Part shown: piece by piece, positions 8,240 through 16,073 of the stretch
How the letters are laid out: the number at the start of each line of letters is the position of its first letter
Numbering within the stretch: position 1 is the stretch's first letter
Assembly: GCF_009857605.1 (NCBI RefSeq)
Contig: NZ_WWCT01000013.1
Span: 62,001 to 126,000, forward strand
Length of the DNA stretch: 64,000 nt
Reading direction: 5' to 3'
Source: Duganella levis
GTDB lineage: Bacteria; Pseudomonadota; Gammaproteobacteria; Burkholderiales; Burkholderiaceae_D
Notes under the pieces: model-generated
What the model was told of the DNA's origin: nothing
Seen by the model: the letters and a program-made list of their open reading frames with translations, nothing else
Databases searched by the model: none
Made by a program: the position numbers and the translations under genes

Positions 8240-9337
8240 TCAGTCGTCGCCGAAGCGGAAGATAGTCTGCGAACGAAACACCTGCCCCGGATACAACGCG
8301 GTGGTGGGGAAGTTGGCGTGGTTCGGGCTATCCGGCAGGTGCTGCGTTTCAAACGCAAACGCGCCGTGGCGCTGGTAGTTGACGCCTTCGCTGCCGGTCT
8401 CCGTGCCGTCAAAGCCGTTGACGGTGTATAGCTGCACCGATGGCTCACTGGTGCTGACCACCAGCCGGCGTCCGGCGGCGGTGATGGTGGCTACGCGGGC
8501 GTAAGCGCCCTGCGGTTTGGTCAGCACCAGCGTGTGGTCATAGCCGCCGGGCACCGACGGCAACCGCGCGCTGACGCTGACCGCGTGGCGGAAGTCGAAC
8601 GGCGTGCCCGCCACGTCCAGCAGTGCGCCGGTGGGCACGCGCACGGCATCGGTCTCCAGATAGCGGTCGGCATCGATCTGGAAGCGGTGATCCGCCAGCG
8701 TGTTGGCGGCGGCGCCGGCCAGGTTGAGGTAGACGTGATTGGTCAGGTTGAGCACCGTCGGTGCGGTGGTCGTGGCCTGGTATTCGATGCGGAATTCGTC
8801 ACGCTTGCGCAGCAGGCGATAGGTCACCGTGATGTCCATCGCGCCGGGGAAATTCTGGTCGCCGTCAGGGCTGTGCAGGCGGTAGATGGAACCGATCGAC
8901 TCCTTGTCGGCGAAGTCCTGGCGCTGCCATACGCGCTTGTCGTAGGGTTGCGGGTCGCCGTGGATCGCCATGCCTTTGCTGTTGGGGACCAGTTGCACGG
9001 TCTTGCCATCCAGCGTATAGCGGGCGTTGGCGATGCGGCCGGCGTAACGGCCGATGACGGCGCCATAGCGGCCGCGCGTGCGCTCGAACGCCGCCAGGTC
9101 GGGCAGGCTGAGAATGACGTTGGTGCGTTTACCGTGGCGGTCCGCCACATACGCCGCCACCAGCGTGGCGCCGTAGTCGATGTAGGCCAGCCGCATGCCA
9201 CGCTCATTTTCGAGCACGACTTTTTCGACCGGCTGGCCGGCGGCCGTGACGCCATATGCCTCGGCATGAATACCCGCCAGCGCCGGCGCCGTGATGACGG
9301 CGACGGCGGCAAGCAAGGCTGCCGACAGGCGCCGCAT
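8240..9337 (-). CDS. Exported aldose 1-epimerase (mutarotase)
   Basis: Interconverts alpha and beta anomers of aldoses. The 365-residue protein starts with a signal peptide (MRRLSAALLAAVAVITAPALA), so it should act in the periplasm, unlike classical cytoplasmic GalM. Family landmarks are present: GRYAGRIANARY, NLTNHVYLNLAG with the catalytic histidine, VPTGALLDVAGTPFDFR, and FETQHLPDSPNHANFP. The ATG at 9337 shares a base with the stop of the upstream transporter (TGATG), so the two are translationally coupled. The pairing suggests that the anomer entering the cell is matched to transporter specificity; the actual sugar is not known. Confidence 0.88.
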   Translation of the reverse strand: MRRLSAALLAAVAVITAPALAGIHAEAYGVTAAGQPVEKVVLENERGMRLAYIDYGATLVAAYVADRHGKRTNVILSLPDLAAFERTRGRYGAVIGRYAGRIANARYTLDGKTVQLVPNSKGMAIHGDPQPYDKRVWQRQDFADKESIGSIYRLHSPDGDQNFPGAMDITVTYRLLRKRDEFRIEYQATTTAPTVLNLTNHVYLNLAGAAANTLADHRFQIDADRYLETDAVRVPTGALLDVAGTPFDFRHAVSVSARLPSVPGGYDHTLVLTKPQGAYARVATITAAGRRLVVSTSEPSVQLYTVNGFDGTETGSEGVNYQRHGAFAFETQHLPDSPNHANFPTTALYPGQVFRSQTIFRFGDD

Positions 9338-10740
9338 CACAGGTCCGTGATTTCCTTGTGGCGCGGAACCAGCGCCTTCATCACCACCCACGCCGCCAGG
9401 TAAGCCAGCGCGCAGATGCCGAACATGATCATGTAGCCGGTATGGATATCGTTGATGGTCTTGTAGTAGTCGAACACCCAGCCACCCAGCTTGGTCAGCA
9501 GCACGCCGCCAAGGCCGCCGGCCATGCCGCCGATGCCGATCACCGACGCCACCGATTTTTGCGGGAACATATCGGACACGGTGGTGAAGATATTCGCCGA
9601 CCACGCCTGGTGCGCCGATGCGCCCACGCCGATCAGCAGCACCGGAATCCAGTAGCTGATCGCGCCCAGCGGCTGCGCCAGCAGCACCACCAGCGGGAAG
9701 AAAGCGATTACCAGCATGGCTTTCATGCGGCCGTCATACGGCGCATAACCGCGCGCCATGAAGTAGCTCGGGAACCAGCCGCCGCCGATCGAACCGACCA
9801 TCGTCATGCTGTACAACACGGCCAGCGGCAGCACGATGGCCTCGCCCTTCATGCCGTATTGCGCCGACAGATAGGTCGGCAGCCAGAACAGGAAGAACCA
9901 CCACACGCCGTCGGTCATGAACTTGCCGAAGGCGAAGGCCCAGGTCTGGCGATATTTCAGCAGCTGGAACCACGAAACTTTTTTCGCGGCAGCGATCGAG
10001 GCTTCCTCGGTCTTTTCCACCGGCGCCACGGTGTCGCTGCGGATGTAGGCCAGCTCGCCGGCCGACAGGCGCTTCTGCTGTTCCGGCTTTTCGTACAGCC
10101 ACAGCCAGACGCTCATCCAGATAAAGCCCAGCATGCCGATCATGATGAAGGCAGCCTGCCAGCCCCAGATGGCGGCCAGCACCGGCACGGTGATCGGCGC
10201 CAGGATCGCGCCGACGTTGGCGCCGGAGTTGAAAATGCCGGTGGCGAAGGAACGTTCTTTCTTCGGGAAGTATTCGGCGGTGGCCTTGATGGCGGCCGGG
10301 AAGTTACCGGCCTCGCCCACCGCCAGCACGGCGCGCGAAATCATGAAGCCGACGATGGACGGCGCTGCCGCCACGCCAAACACGCCCAACACCGCCACTG
10401 CCGCATGGCCCATCGGCACCGAGAACGCATGCATCAGCGCGCCCAGCGACCAGATGGTGATGGCCACCACGTAGGCGGCCTTGGTGCCGATCTTGTCGAC
10501 CACGCGGCCGGCAAACAGCATCGAGATGGCGTAGACAAACTGGAAGGCGGCGGCGATGTTGGCGTAGTCGGTATTGCTCCAGCCAAACTCGGTCGATAAG
10601 GAGGGGGCCAGCAGACTCAATACCTGGCGGTCCAGGTAATTGACAGTGGTGGCGAAAAACAACAGGGCGCAAATGGTCCAGCGGTATTTACCGACGGATT
10701 GCGCCACAGCTTGCGCGTTGACAGGCTCGCTCAGGTTCAT
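9337..10740 (-). CDS. MFS transporter, hexuronate (ExuT-like, ACS family)
   Basis: Twelve-segment inner-membrane transporter of 467 residues. The first segment ends with the signature NYLDRQVLSLLAPSL typical of the anion:cation symporter hexuronate group, and MISRAVLAVGEAGNFPAAIK lies in the cytoplasmic loop region. Expected substrates are glucuronate or galacturonate with protons, though aldonates are also handled by this group. The ATG at 10740 is chosen because homologues begin just before the first transmembrane segment; the upstream extension in frame is basic and unlike any leader. It is the first gene of a transporter-mutarotase-LacI set. No uronate isomerase or other catabolic gene is present in the window. 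Confidence 0.85.
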   Translation of the reverse strand: MNLSEPVNAQAVAQSVGKYRWTICALLFFATTVNYLDRQVLSLLAPSLSTEFGWSNTDYANIAAAFQFVYAISMLFAGRVVDKIGTKAAYVVAITIWSLGALMHAFSVPMGHAAVAVLGVFGVAAAPSIVGFMISRAVLAVGEAGNFPAAIKATAEYFPKKERSFATGIFNSGANVGAILAPITVPVLAAIWGWQAAFIMIGMLGFIWMSVWLWLYEKPEQQKRLSAGELAYIRSDTVAPVEKTEEASIAAAKKVSWFQLLKYRQTWAFAFGKFMTDGVWWFFLFWLPTYLSAQYGMKGEAIVLPLAVLYSMTMVGSIGGGWFPSYFMARGYAPYDGRMKAMLVIAFFPLVVLLAQPLGAISYWIPVLLIGVGASAHQAWSANIFTTVSDMFPQKSVASVIGIGGMAGGLGGVLLTKLGGWVFDYYKTINDIHTGYMIMFGICALAYLAAWVVMKALVPRHKEITDL

Positions 10741-10766
10741 GGCATCACTTATTTTATGTTTATGGT

Positions 10767-10795
10767 GATGATCTCTCGGTCTCCACGAGATCATC
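10767..10795. promoter_or_regulatory. Inverted repeat GATGATCTC-N11-GAGATCATC upstream of the hexuronate transporter
   Basis: A perfect 9-bp inverted repeat ends 27 bases before the transporter ATG at 10740. It could be an operator for the LacI protein of this gene set, although LacI sites usually have little or no spacer, or a leader stem-loop. No T-run follows on either strand, so a terminator is unlikely. Confidence 0.4.
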
Positions 10796-10806
10796 CTTAG
10801 TCGTAT

Positions 10807-10877
10807 GTCATCGTACAACTACTTAGAACCCGAGGCAAGCGGAAAGATGCGCTTGTCCGTAAATGTTGTACGATGAC
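10807..10877. promoter_or_regulatory. Pair of 13-bp inverted repeats (GTCATCGTACAAC / GTTGTACGATGAC) flanking a small hairpin
   Basis: Positions 10807-10819 and 10865-10877 are exact reverse complements, 45 bases apart; the second copy abuts the stop codon of the MHS transporter gene. Between them lies CAAGCG-N8-CGCTTG (10836-10855). Each 13-mer contains an imperfect TGT-N6-ACA dyad, as in many GntR-family operators, so two operators for looping is one reading. No GntR gene is in this window; the regulator is unknown. Confidence 0.4.
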
Positions 10878-12152
10878 TTAGCGGGTTTTTACCATGAGCA
10901 ATGCCAGCAGACTGATGACCGCAGCCACCGACAAATAGTAGCCAACGTACTGCAAGCCATAGTGGGTCGCCAGCCAGGTCGCCGCGTAAGGCGCCAGCGA
11001 AGCGCCCAGGATGCCGGCCAGATTGAAGGTCAGCGACGCGCCGGTGTAGCGCACCTCGGCCGGGAACAGTTCCGACAGCATGGTGCCCAGCGGGCCGTAG
11101 GTCAGCCCCATCAGGCCCAGGCCCAGCGACAGGAAAATGGTGACTTCGGTCGGGTCGCCCGAGCCGAACATCGGTCCCAGCACCAGGCCGAAGATGGCGA
11201 TCGCCGCCGACACCCAGATCAGCGTCGAGCGGCGCCCCTTGCGGTCGGCCCAGACGGCGGACAGCGGGATCGTCAGCGCGAAGAACAGCACGGCGAACAG
11301 TTGCAGGATCAAGAAGTTCTGGCGCGTGAATTTCAGCGCGCTGGTGCCCCAGCTGAGCGCGAACACCGTCATCAGGTAGAACAGCACGAAGGTGCACAGC
11401 GCGATCAGCGTGCCCAGCACCAGCACGCGGCGATGGTCGCGCCACACCGTCAGCACCGGCACCTTGACGCGCTCGTTCTTGTCCAGCACCTTCTGGAAGT
11501 CCGGCGTCTCGTGGATCTTCAGGCGGATATACAGGCCGACGATCACCAGCAGCGAACTGGCCAGGAAAGGAATGCGCCAGCCGTAGCTGAAGAATTCGGC
11601 GTCGCTCAGCACTTGGCTCAGCAGCAGGAAGATGCCGCCCGACAGGAAGAAGCCGATCGGCGCACCGAGTTGCGGGAACATGCCGTACCAGGCGCGCTTG
11701 CCCGGCGGCGCGTTTTCGGTGGCCAGCAGCACCGCACCGCCCCACTCGCCGCCCAGGCCGAGACCCTGGCCGAAGCGGCACAGCGCCAGCAGCGCCGGCG
11801 CCAGCGTACCGATGGTGGCGTAGGTCGGCAGCAGGCCGATCACCACGGTCGAGATGCCCATCGTCAGCAGCGCCGCCACCAGCGTCGCCTTGCGGCCGAT
11901 GCGGTCGCCGAAGTGGCCGAACACGGCCGAGCCGACCGGACGCGCAAAAAAGGCAATGGCGAAGGTGGCCAGCGATTGCAGCGTGGCGGCGGCAGGGTCG
12001 CTGGCCGGGAAGAATAGCTTGGGGAACACCAGCACCGCGGCAGTGGCGTAGATGTAGAAATCGAAGAACTCAATCGTGGTGCCGATCAGGCTGGCAAACA
12101 GCACGGTGGCTGGCGAATTGGTCTTCGGCGCTCCCTGGTGAGGCTGACTCAT
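10878..12152 (-). CDS. MFS transporter, metabolite:H+ symporter (MHS) family
   Basis: Inner-membrane transporter of 424 residues with twelve predicted segments. The start GTTIEFFDFYIYATAAVLVF and the loop ARPVGSAVFGHFGDRIGRK are hallmarks of the MHS family (ProP, ShiA, KgtP), whose substrates are small organic acids, betaines and proline-like compounds; the substrate here cannot be read from sequence. The start is ATG 12152 with AGGAG eight bases upstream. That ribosome binding site is buried in a 17-bp stem-loop (12161-12207), so translation may be controlled by RNA structure. It lies upstream of, and on the same strand as, the hexuronate transporter, but 137 bases with several inverted repeats separate them. 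Confidence 0.85.
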   Translation of the reverse strand: MSQPHQGAPKTNSPATVLFASLIGTTIEFFDFYIYATAAVLVFPKLFFPASDPAAATLQSLATFAIAFFARPVGSAVFGHFGDRIGRKATLVAALLTMGISTVVIGLLPTYATIGTLAPALLALCRFGQGLGLGGEWGGAVLLATENAPPGKRAWYGMFPQLGAPIGFFLSGGIFLLLSQVLSDAEFFSYGWRIPFLASSLLVIVGLYIRLKIHETPDFQKVLDKNERVKVPVLTVWRDHRRVLVLGTLIALCTFVLFYLMTVFALSWGTSALKFTRQNFLILQLFAVLFFALTIPLSAVWADRKGRRSTLIWVSAAIAIFGLVLGPMFGSGDPTEVTIFLSLGLGLMGLTYGPLGTMLSELFPAEVRYTGASLTFNLAGILGASLAPYAATWLATHYGLQYVGYYLSVAAVISLLALLMVKTR

Positions 12153-12160
12153 ACGTGACG

Positions 12161-12207
12161 CTCCTGCAGTGTGGTGTGCGGGCCATCATACACACCACAT
12201 TGCAGGA
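12161..12207 (-). promoter_or_regulatory. Stem-loop covering the ribosome binding site of the MHS transporter
   Basis: Bases 12162-12178 pair with 12191-12207 (17 bp, one mismatch, 12-base loop). In the transcript, the Shine-Dalgarno AGGAG (12165-12161) is in the 3' arm, eight bases before the ATG at 12152, and four of its five bases are paired. It could be a translational switch, an operator, or the end of the upstream thioredoxin transcript; there is no U-run, which argues against a simple terminator. Confidence 0.5.
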
Positions 12208-12220
12208 TTGCCAAGCTTGG

Positions 12221-12541
12221 CTATGGGTCGATTTGCGCAAATCCCACGGACAGATCCTCGGCCCGTAGCGGCCGCACCACGCGCGCCTTTTCCTCGCCGT
12301 CCAGCAGGAAGATAAAGGTCGGCCACAGCTTGACGCGGAACGAGCGCCCCAGTGGCCGGCCGGGACCGTCCTCGACCTTGTAATGCGTCACACTCTCGCC
12401 GCCGGCAAACGCCTGCTCCAGCGGCGGCTGCGCCGCCATGCAGTGGCCGCACCAGTTGGCGCCGAACTCCAGCAATAGCGGGCCTTTGCTGGCGTCGATC
12501 TCGGCGCGCTGCGGCGCCTCGGGAATGTAGCGTGTTTTCAT
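12221..12541 (-). CDS. Thioredoxin family protein
   Basis: Small protein of 106 residues with a single thioredoxin fold. The redox motif is WCGHC in LLLEFGANWCGHCMAAQPPL, a variant of the usual WCGPC, and the conserved cis-proline is in KLWPTFIFLLDG. There is no signal peptide, so it is expected in the cytoplasm. The ATG overlaps the stop of the upstream ChaN-like lipoprotein gene (ATGA), so the two are probably co-translated. Its redox partner is unknown. Confidence 0.87.
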   Translation of the reverse strand: MKTRYIPEAPQRAEIDASKGPLLLEFGANWCGHCMAAQPPLEQAFAGGESVTHYKVEDGPGRPLGRSFRVKLWPTFIFLLDGEEKARVVRPLRAEDLSVGFAQIDP

Positions 12542-13392
12542 TGTCCCCTTTTAACTTGTTTGCACGGGTCGTCGCGTTGCTGCGGCGCCAGTGTCTGGAT
12601 GCTGTCATAACGGCCGCCATTGTCGCGGTCTTCGATAAAGCCGACGCTGCGCACGCTCAGCGCCGGCGCCACCTGATTGATCCAGTAGCCGACGCCGATG
12701 TCCTTGCGCACATGGCCGTTGCCGGCGATGAGTACCACGTCGCGCGGCTGCTGGTCGCGGATGATCTTGGCCATCCAGATATCGCGCGCCACCTGGGCGT
12801 TGACCATGCCGCCAATCATCATCTCCGGCAGCATATTGCAATGGCCGGCGACGATTTCCTGCTGCTGCGCGCTGGCTACTGCTGCCGGTAGCGGCTGCTC
12901 CAGCTTGTACTCCTTGACGCTTTTCGGATCGAAGCTGGACGCCACGCCATCCCGCACCACGCGCGACGCATCGGCGCGCGACAGATTGCCCGCCACCAGC
13001 GGCAGATGGTAAGTCAGCGCCAGCTGGATCACAGGATAATACAATTGCCAGTCCCAGCGCGCACCGCCCACCACCTGGATCACGCACGCCGCGTCGGCGC
13101 AACCTTTTTGCGCCTTGTCGACCAGGTCCTGGTTCTCGCGGTCGAACTGCTCCATGACGATGGCCGGCCGCCAGCCGGCTTCCACCCGCTGGCGCAGCAG
13201 CTCGTAGCGCAGCTTGTGACCCTGCGCATTGTCATGTACCTCGCCCAGCAGCAGCACTTGCGGATTATTGGCTTCGAGCAACCCTGCTGCCGGCGTGCTG
13301 GCGGGCTTGCCGCCGCTGGCGCAGCCAACCATCAACACCGCCGCCGACAGCCCCGAAGTCAATCGAATTTTGCCTGTATATGTAGAAATCAT
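12538..13392 (-). CDS. ChaN family lipoprotein
   Basis: Predicted lipoprotein of 284 residues. The N-terminus is a lipoprotein signal with a lipobox-like VLMVGCASG, giving a mature protein anchored by its cysteine. The body matches the ChaN (haem-binding, Tiki/EreA-like) family: LLLGEVHDNAQGHKLR, the WRPAIVMEQFDR strand, DWQLYYPVIQLAL, and a C-terminal DVVLIAGNGHVRKDIGV with a conserved histidine. ChaN in Campylobacter binds haem; whether this one does is not known. ATG 13392 is preferred over a TTG eight codons upstream. It is followed with overlap by a thioredoxin gene. Confidence 0.85.
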   Translation of the reverse strand: MISTYTGKIRLTSGLSAAVLMVGCASGGKPASTPAAGLLEANNPQVLLLGEVHDNAQGHKLRYELLRQRVEAGWRPAIVMEQFDRENQDLVDKAQKGCADAACVIQVVGGARWDWQLYYPVIQLALTYHLPLVAGNLSRADASRVVRDGVASSFDPKSVKEYKLEQPLPAAVASAQQQEIVAGHCNMLPEMMIGGMVNAQVARDIWMAKIIRDQQPRDVVLIAGNGHVRKDIGVGYWINQVAPALSVRSVGFIEDRDNGGRYDSIQTLAPQQRDDPCKQVKRGQ

Positions 13393-13648
13393 CTGATGAA
13401 CGCCTGTATGCTTCAAAATTATTTGTTGAAAAAGTGATATCCATCTGCGCCACTGGCAAGCTGCCGGCAGGTGTTGTTGCGGCGCAAAAATTCGTTATAT
13501 CAAAAGAAAAACTGATGGCAATTTGTTATTGGACATGGTTTAATAGCAGAACGGTAGCGAGTGTCAAACCTGCCCGCTCAGATTTTACAGTTTGTGCATT
13601 AGACTGATCTTAACTTCCTGTTCATGCAGCAACGCCAGGAGTGTCATC

Positions 13649-13996
13649 GTGAAAGTACTGTCCTTGATTTCGACTGCTTTACTAGCTTTAAGCCTCGCCG
13701 GCGCCGTACAGGCTCAGCCTGCTGCTCCGGTCACTAGCAATGTTGCACCTGCAACAATCGTCCTGTCCCACTGCGAGTCCAGCGAGACTTTGCCGTGCCG
13801 TACCGACGTACCTACCGACAAGATGGACGACGCCGATCATACCGCCTTGCCGTCCAATGATCCGAAACAGCACCAGCAGGAAGTGCCGGCAACGCCGGTG
13901 CCGGAGCCACAGACCTTCGTGATGTTGATGCTGGGTTTGGTGGTACTGGGCGTGGCTTCGCGCCGCCGCCAATCGACGGACAAGTTCTCCGATTAA
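13649..13996 (+). CDS. Small PEP-CTERM sorting-domain protein
   Basis: Exported protein of 115 residues with no recognisable functional domain apart from sorting signals. A signal peptide (VKVLSLISTALLALSLAGAV then QA) is followed by a short linker with two cysteines (SHCESSETLPC). The C-terminus is a full PEP-CTERM tail: VPEPQTFVMLMLGLVVLG then ASRRR. Such proteins are processed by an exosortase (EpsH/XrtA) and are common in exopolysaccharide-forming proteobacteria; no exosortase gene is in this window. The start is GTG 13649, seven bases after AGGAG; an in-frame upstream start would put extra residues before the signal peptide. The 256-base gap before it is AT-richer than the genes and presumably holds two divergent promoters. 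Confidence 0.82.
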   Translation: MKVLSLISTALLALSLAGAVQAQPAAPVTSNVAPATIVLSHCESSETLPCRTDVPTDKMDDADHTALPSNDPKQHQQEVPATPVPEPQTFVMLMLGLVVLGVASRRRQSTDKFSD

Positions 13997-14023
13997 ACTC
14001 GCAAATCGCTGCGGCCAGCTTGC

Positions 14024-15604
14024 TTACGCATGCAGCCGGCTGTCAGCGTGCAGCGCAGCCTCATCCACCGGCGTCACGCACGGCATGCGCAGCACAAAGC
14101 TGGCGCCCTGCCCCAGCACACTCGACACGGTAACACTGCCGCCAAACTGCTTGGCCATCAGGTTGAACACGATGTTCAATCCCAGCCCTGTCCCGCCCTG
14201 ACCACGCCTGGTCGTCACAAACGGGTCGAACACCTTATCCAGCATATCCGGCGGAATGCCTTTGCCGTTGTCGGTCACCTGCATCTCGATCCAGTCGCCC
14301 TGCTGCGCCACGCCGATCGTGATGCGGCCCTCATCCTCGGGCCCGAAGGCGTGATCGACACAGTTCAGGGTCAGATTGGTGATCACCTGCGCCAGCGCGC
14401 CAGGGTAACTATCCAGCATGATGTCCGGCGGACAGGCGATGCTGACGGTGATGCGCGTCTTCTTCAGCTTTGGCTGCAGACTGGACACCACCTCGTTGAT
14501 ATAGTCGCGCAACTCGAAGCGCCGGCGCGCCTCGCTCACCTGGTCCACCGCGATCTGCTTGAAGCTGTGGATCAGGTGCGCCGCCCGATACGCATTGTTC
14601 ATGATCAGCCGCGTACTCTCCGCCGCCGTCTCCAGGTAACGCGTGATATCGGATTTCTTGATATTGCCGCCATCGACCGAGGCCTGCACCTTCTCGGTGG
14701 CCTCCATCAGCACCGAAGCGCTGGTCAGCGCAATGCCGACCGGCGTATTGATCTCGTGCGCCACGCCGGCCACCAGCCCGCCCAGCGACGCCAGCCGTTC
14801 CGCCTGCAACAGCGATTCCTGCGTGCGGCGCAAATCGGCCAGCGCCTTGGCGGTGACCTGCGCCGATGTGCGCGCCTCATCCTCCGCCTCGCGGATGCGC
14901 TGGATATTCGATTTGATCTTGCGCTGGATGGCGTTAAAGCCGCGGATCACTTCGCCCAGTTCATCCTGGCGATTGTCCGGCAGTTCTTCCACCTCGTCGC
15001 TGCCGCGCGTGGCCAGGTCGAACAGACCGTCGCGCAACTGCTTGAGCGGATCGAACACGATACGCAGCGACCATGCCAGCGCCGCCACCAGAATCAGATC
15101 CAGCAGCAGCACCTCGGTGACCTTGCGACGCACTTCGGCGGCCAGCGTGGCGTCGATCTGCGCGCGGCTGAAATTGACTACCACGCGGCCGACGATCACC
15201 GGCTTCAGCGCCGCCCCGGCCGCGCCGGAATCGCGATACGCCAGATCGGCCACCACCGGCGTACCCGGCACGGCGGCGTCGTTTTCAATCGACGAAATGC
15301 TGCCGTTCTCGTTGCGCAGTTTGCCGGAAAACAGGCCAACCGACGTATCATAGACACGGATCGAGACCAGCTCCGGCGGCATCATCTCGGCCGCGACGAT
15401 GTTGTCGACCTTGGCTTTATCGAGATCCCACAGGGCGGAAGGCAGGCTGGTTTGCAGGCGCGTCAGTACCCCTTGGCGCAGGCGCTGGCTGCTAACCTCA
15501 AGTTCATGACCAAGACTGTACTGGGCGTAGGTGCCGGAAACCCCCAGCACCAGAGTAACAATGACCACAAAAAGCAGCGTCAAGCGGCCTTTAATACCAA
15601 ACAT
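14024..15604 (-). CDS. Membrane sensor histidine kinase (orphan)
   Basis: Two-component sensor of 526 residues. A first membrane segment (LTLLFVVIVTLVLGVSGTYA), a periplasmic region of about 160 residues and a second segment (VLLLDLILVAALAWSLRIV) are followed by HAMP, a coiled coil, a phosphoacceptor domain with GGLVAGVAHEINTPVGIAL (His at about residue 282) and an ATPase domain with NLTLNCVDHAFG, DNGKGIPPDML and GGTGLGLNIVF. The ATG at 15604 has GGGAGA seven bases upstream; the longer open frame lacks such a site and would add 44 residues before the first segment. No response regulator is adjacent. It is divergent from the HDOD signalling pair. Confidence 0.9.
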   Translation of the reverse strand: MFGIKGRLTLLFVVIVTLVLGVSGTYAQYSLGHELEVSSQRLRQGVLTRLQTSLPSALWDLDKAKVDNIVAAEMMPPELVSIRVYDTSVGLFSGKLRNENGSISSIENDAAVPGTPVVADLAYRDSGAAGAALKPVIVGRVVVNFSRAQIDATLAAEVRRKVTEVLLLDLILVAALAWSLRIVFDPLKQLRDGLFDLATRGSDEVEELPDNRQDELGEVIRGFNAIQRKIKSNIQRIREAEDEARTSAQVTAKALADLRRTQESLLQAERLASLGGLVAGVAHEINTPVGIALTSASVLMEATEKVQASVDGGNIKKSDITRYLETAAESTRLIMNNAYRAAHLIHSFKQIAVDQVSEARRRFELRDYINEVVSSLQPKLKKTRITVSIACPPDIMLDSYPGALAQVITNLTLNCVDHAFGPEDEGRITIGVAQQGDWIEMQVTDNGKGIPPDMLDKVFDPFVTTRRGQGGTGLGLNIVFNLMAKQFGGSVTVSSVLGQGASFVLRMPCVTPVDEAALHADSRLHA

Positions 15605-15725
15605 CGAGCGATCTCCCGACAACACGGATTTGACGGCAACGTCCCAATGTACGGTATGGGCTGCATCTTGGCAAGACAATGGTAAGATCGGGAAATATAG
15701 TTCAAGAAGCAACCGGGGAGGCAGC

Positions 15726-16073
15726 ATGACAGGCAATTACCATCAACTGACACTGGCGGAGGTGCGGCCCGGCATGGTCTTGTCCGACGTGCTGCTGGAT
15801 GTGCAGGGCCATGTGCTGCTGCCACAGGGCACGGTGCTGACCGACGCCATGCTGGCGTTGATGCCGCGCCATGGCATCGCCGTGCTGCCCATCGCCAAGG
15901 ATGAAGTAACGCCGGAAATGGTGGCTGCCACCATGCAGCATCACGATGCGCGCATCGCCCAGCTGTTCCGCAAGAACGATCCCGACAGCCATGGCGACTG
16001 GGCCACGGCCACGCTGCGCCGCTTCGTCACCGACTTCCGCCTGGGTGTAGAGGAGACGCCGGAACATGAGTAA
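15726..16073 (+). CDS. Small protein with the N-terminal module of HDOD/HD-GYP proteins
   Basis: Protein of 115 residues. The pattern RPGMVLSDVLLDVQGHVLLP then QGTVLTDAMLALMPRHGIAV is the short beta-rich module that often precedes HD-GYP or HDOD domains, here as a separate protein; RIAQLFRKNDPDS and RRFVTDFRL follow. Its function is unknown. ATG 15726 has GGGGAG just upstream, and the frame above it overlaps the kinase promoter region. The last eight bases overlap the start of the HDOD gene, implying coupled translation and perhaps a two-protein complex. Confidence 0.75.
   Translation: MTGNYHQLTLAEVRPGMVLSDVLLDVQGHVLLPQGTVLTDAMLALMPRHGIAVLPIAKDEVTPEMVAATMQHHDARIAQLFRKNDPDSHGDWATATLRRFVTDFRLGVEETPEHE

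Noticed and set aside
13515-13540. Possible sigma-54 promoter (TGGCA...TTGG) upstream of the PEP-CTERM gene
   Set aside because: The distance between the GG and the downstream element is 12 bases, not the required 10, and the -12 element is TTGG, not TTGC.
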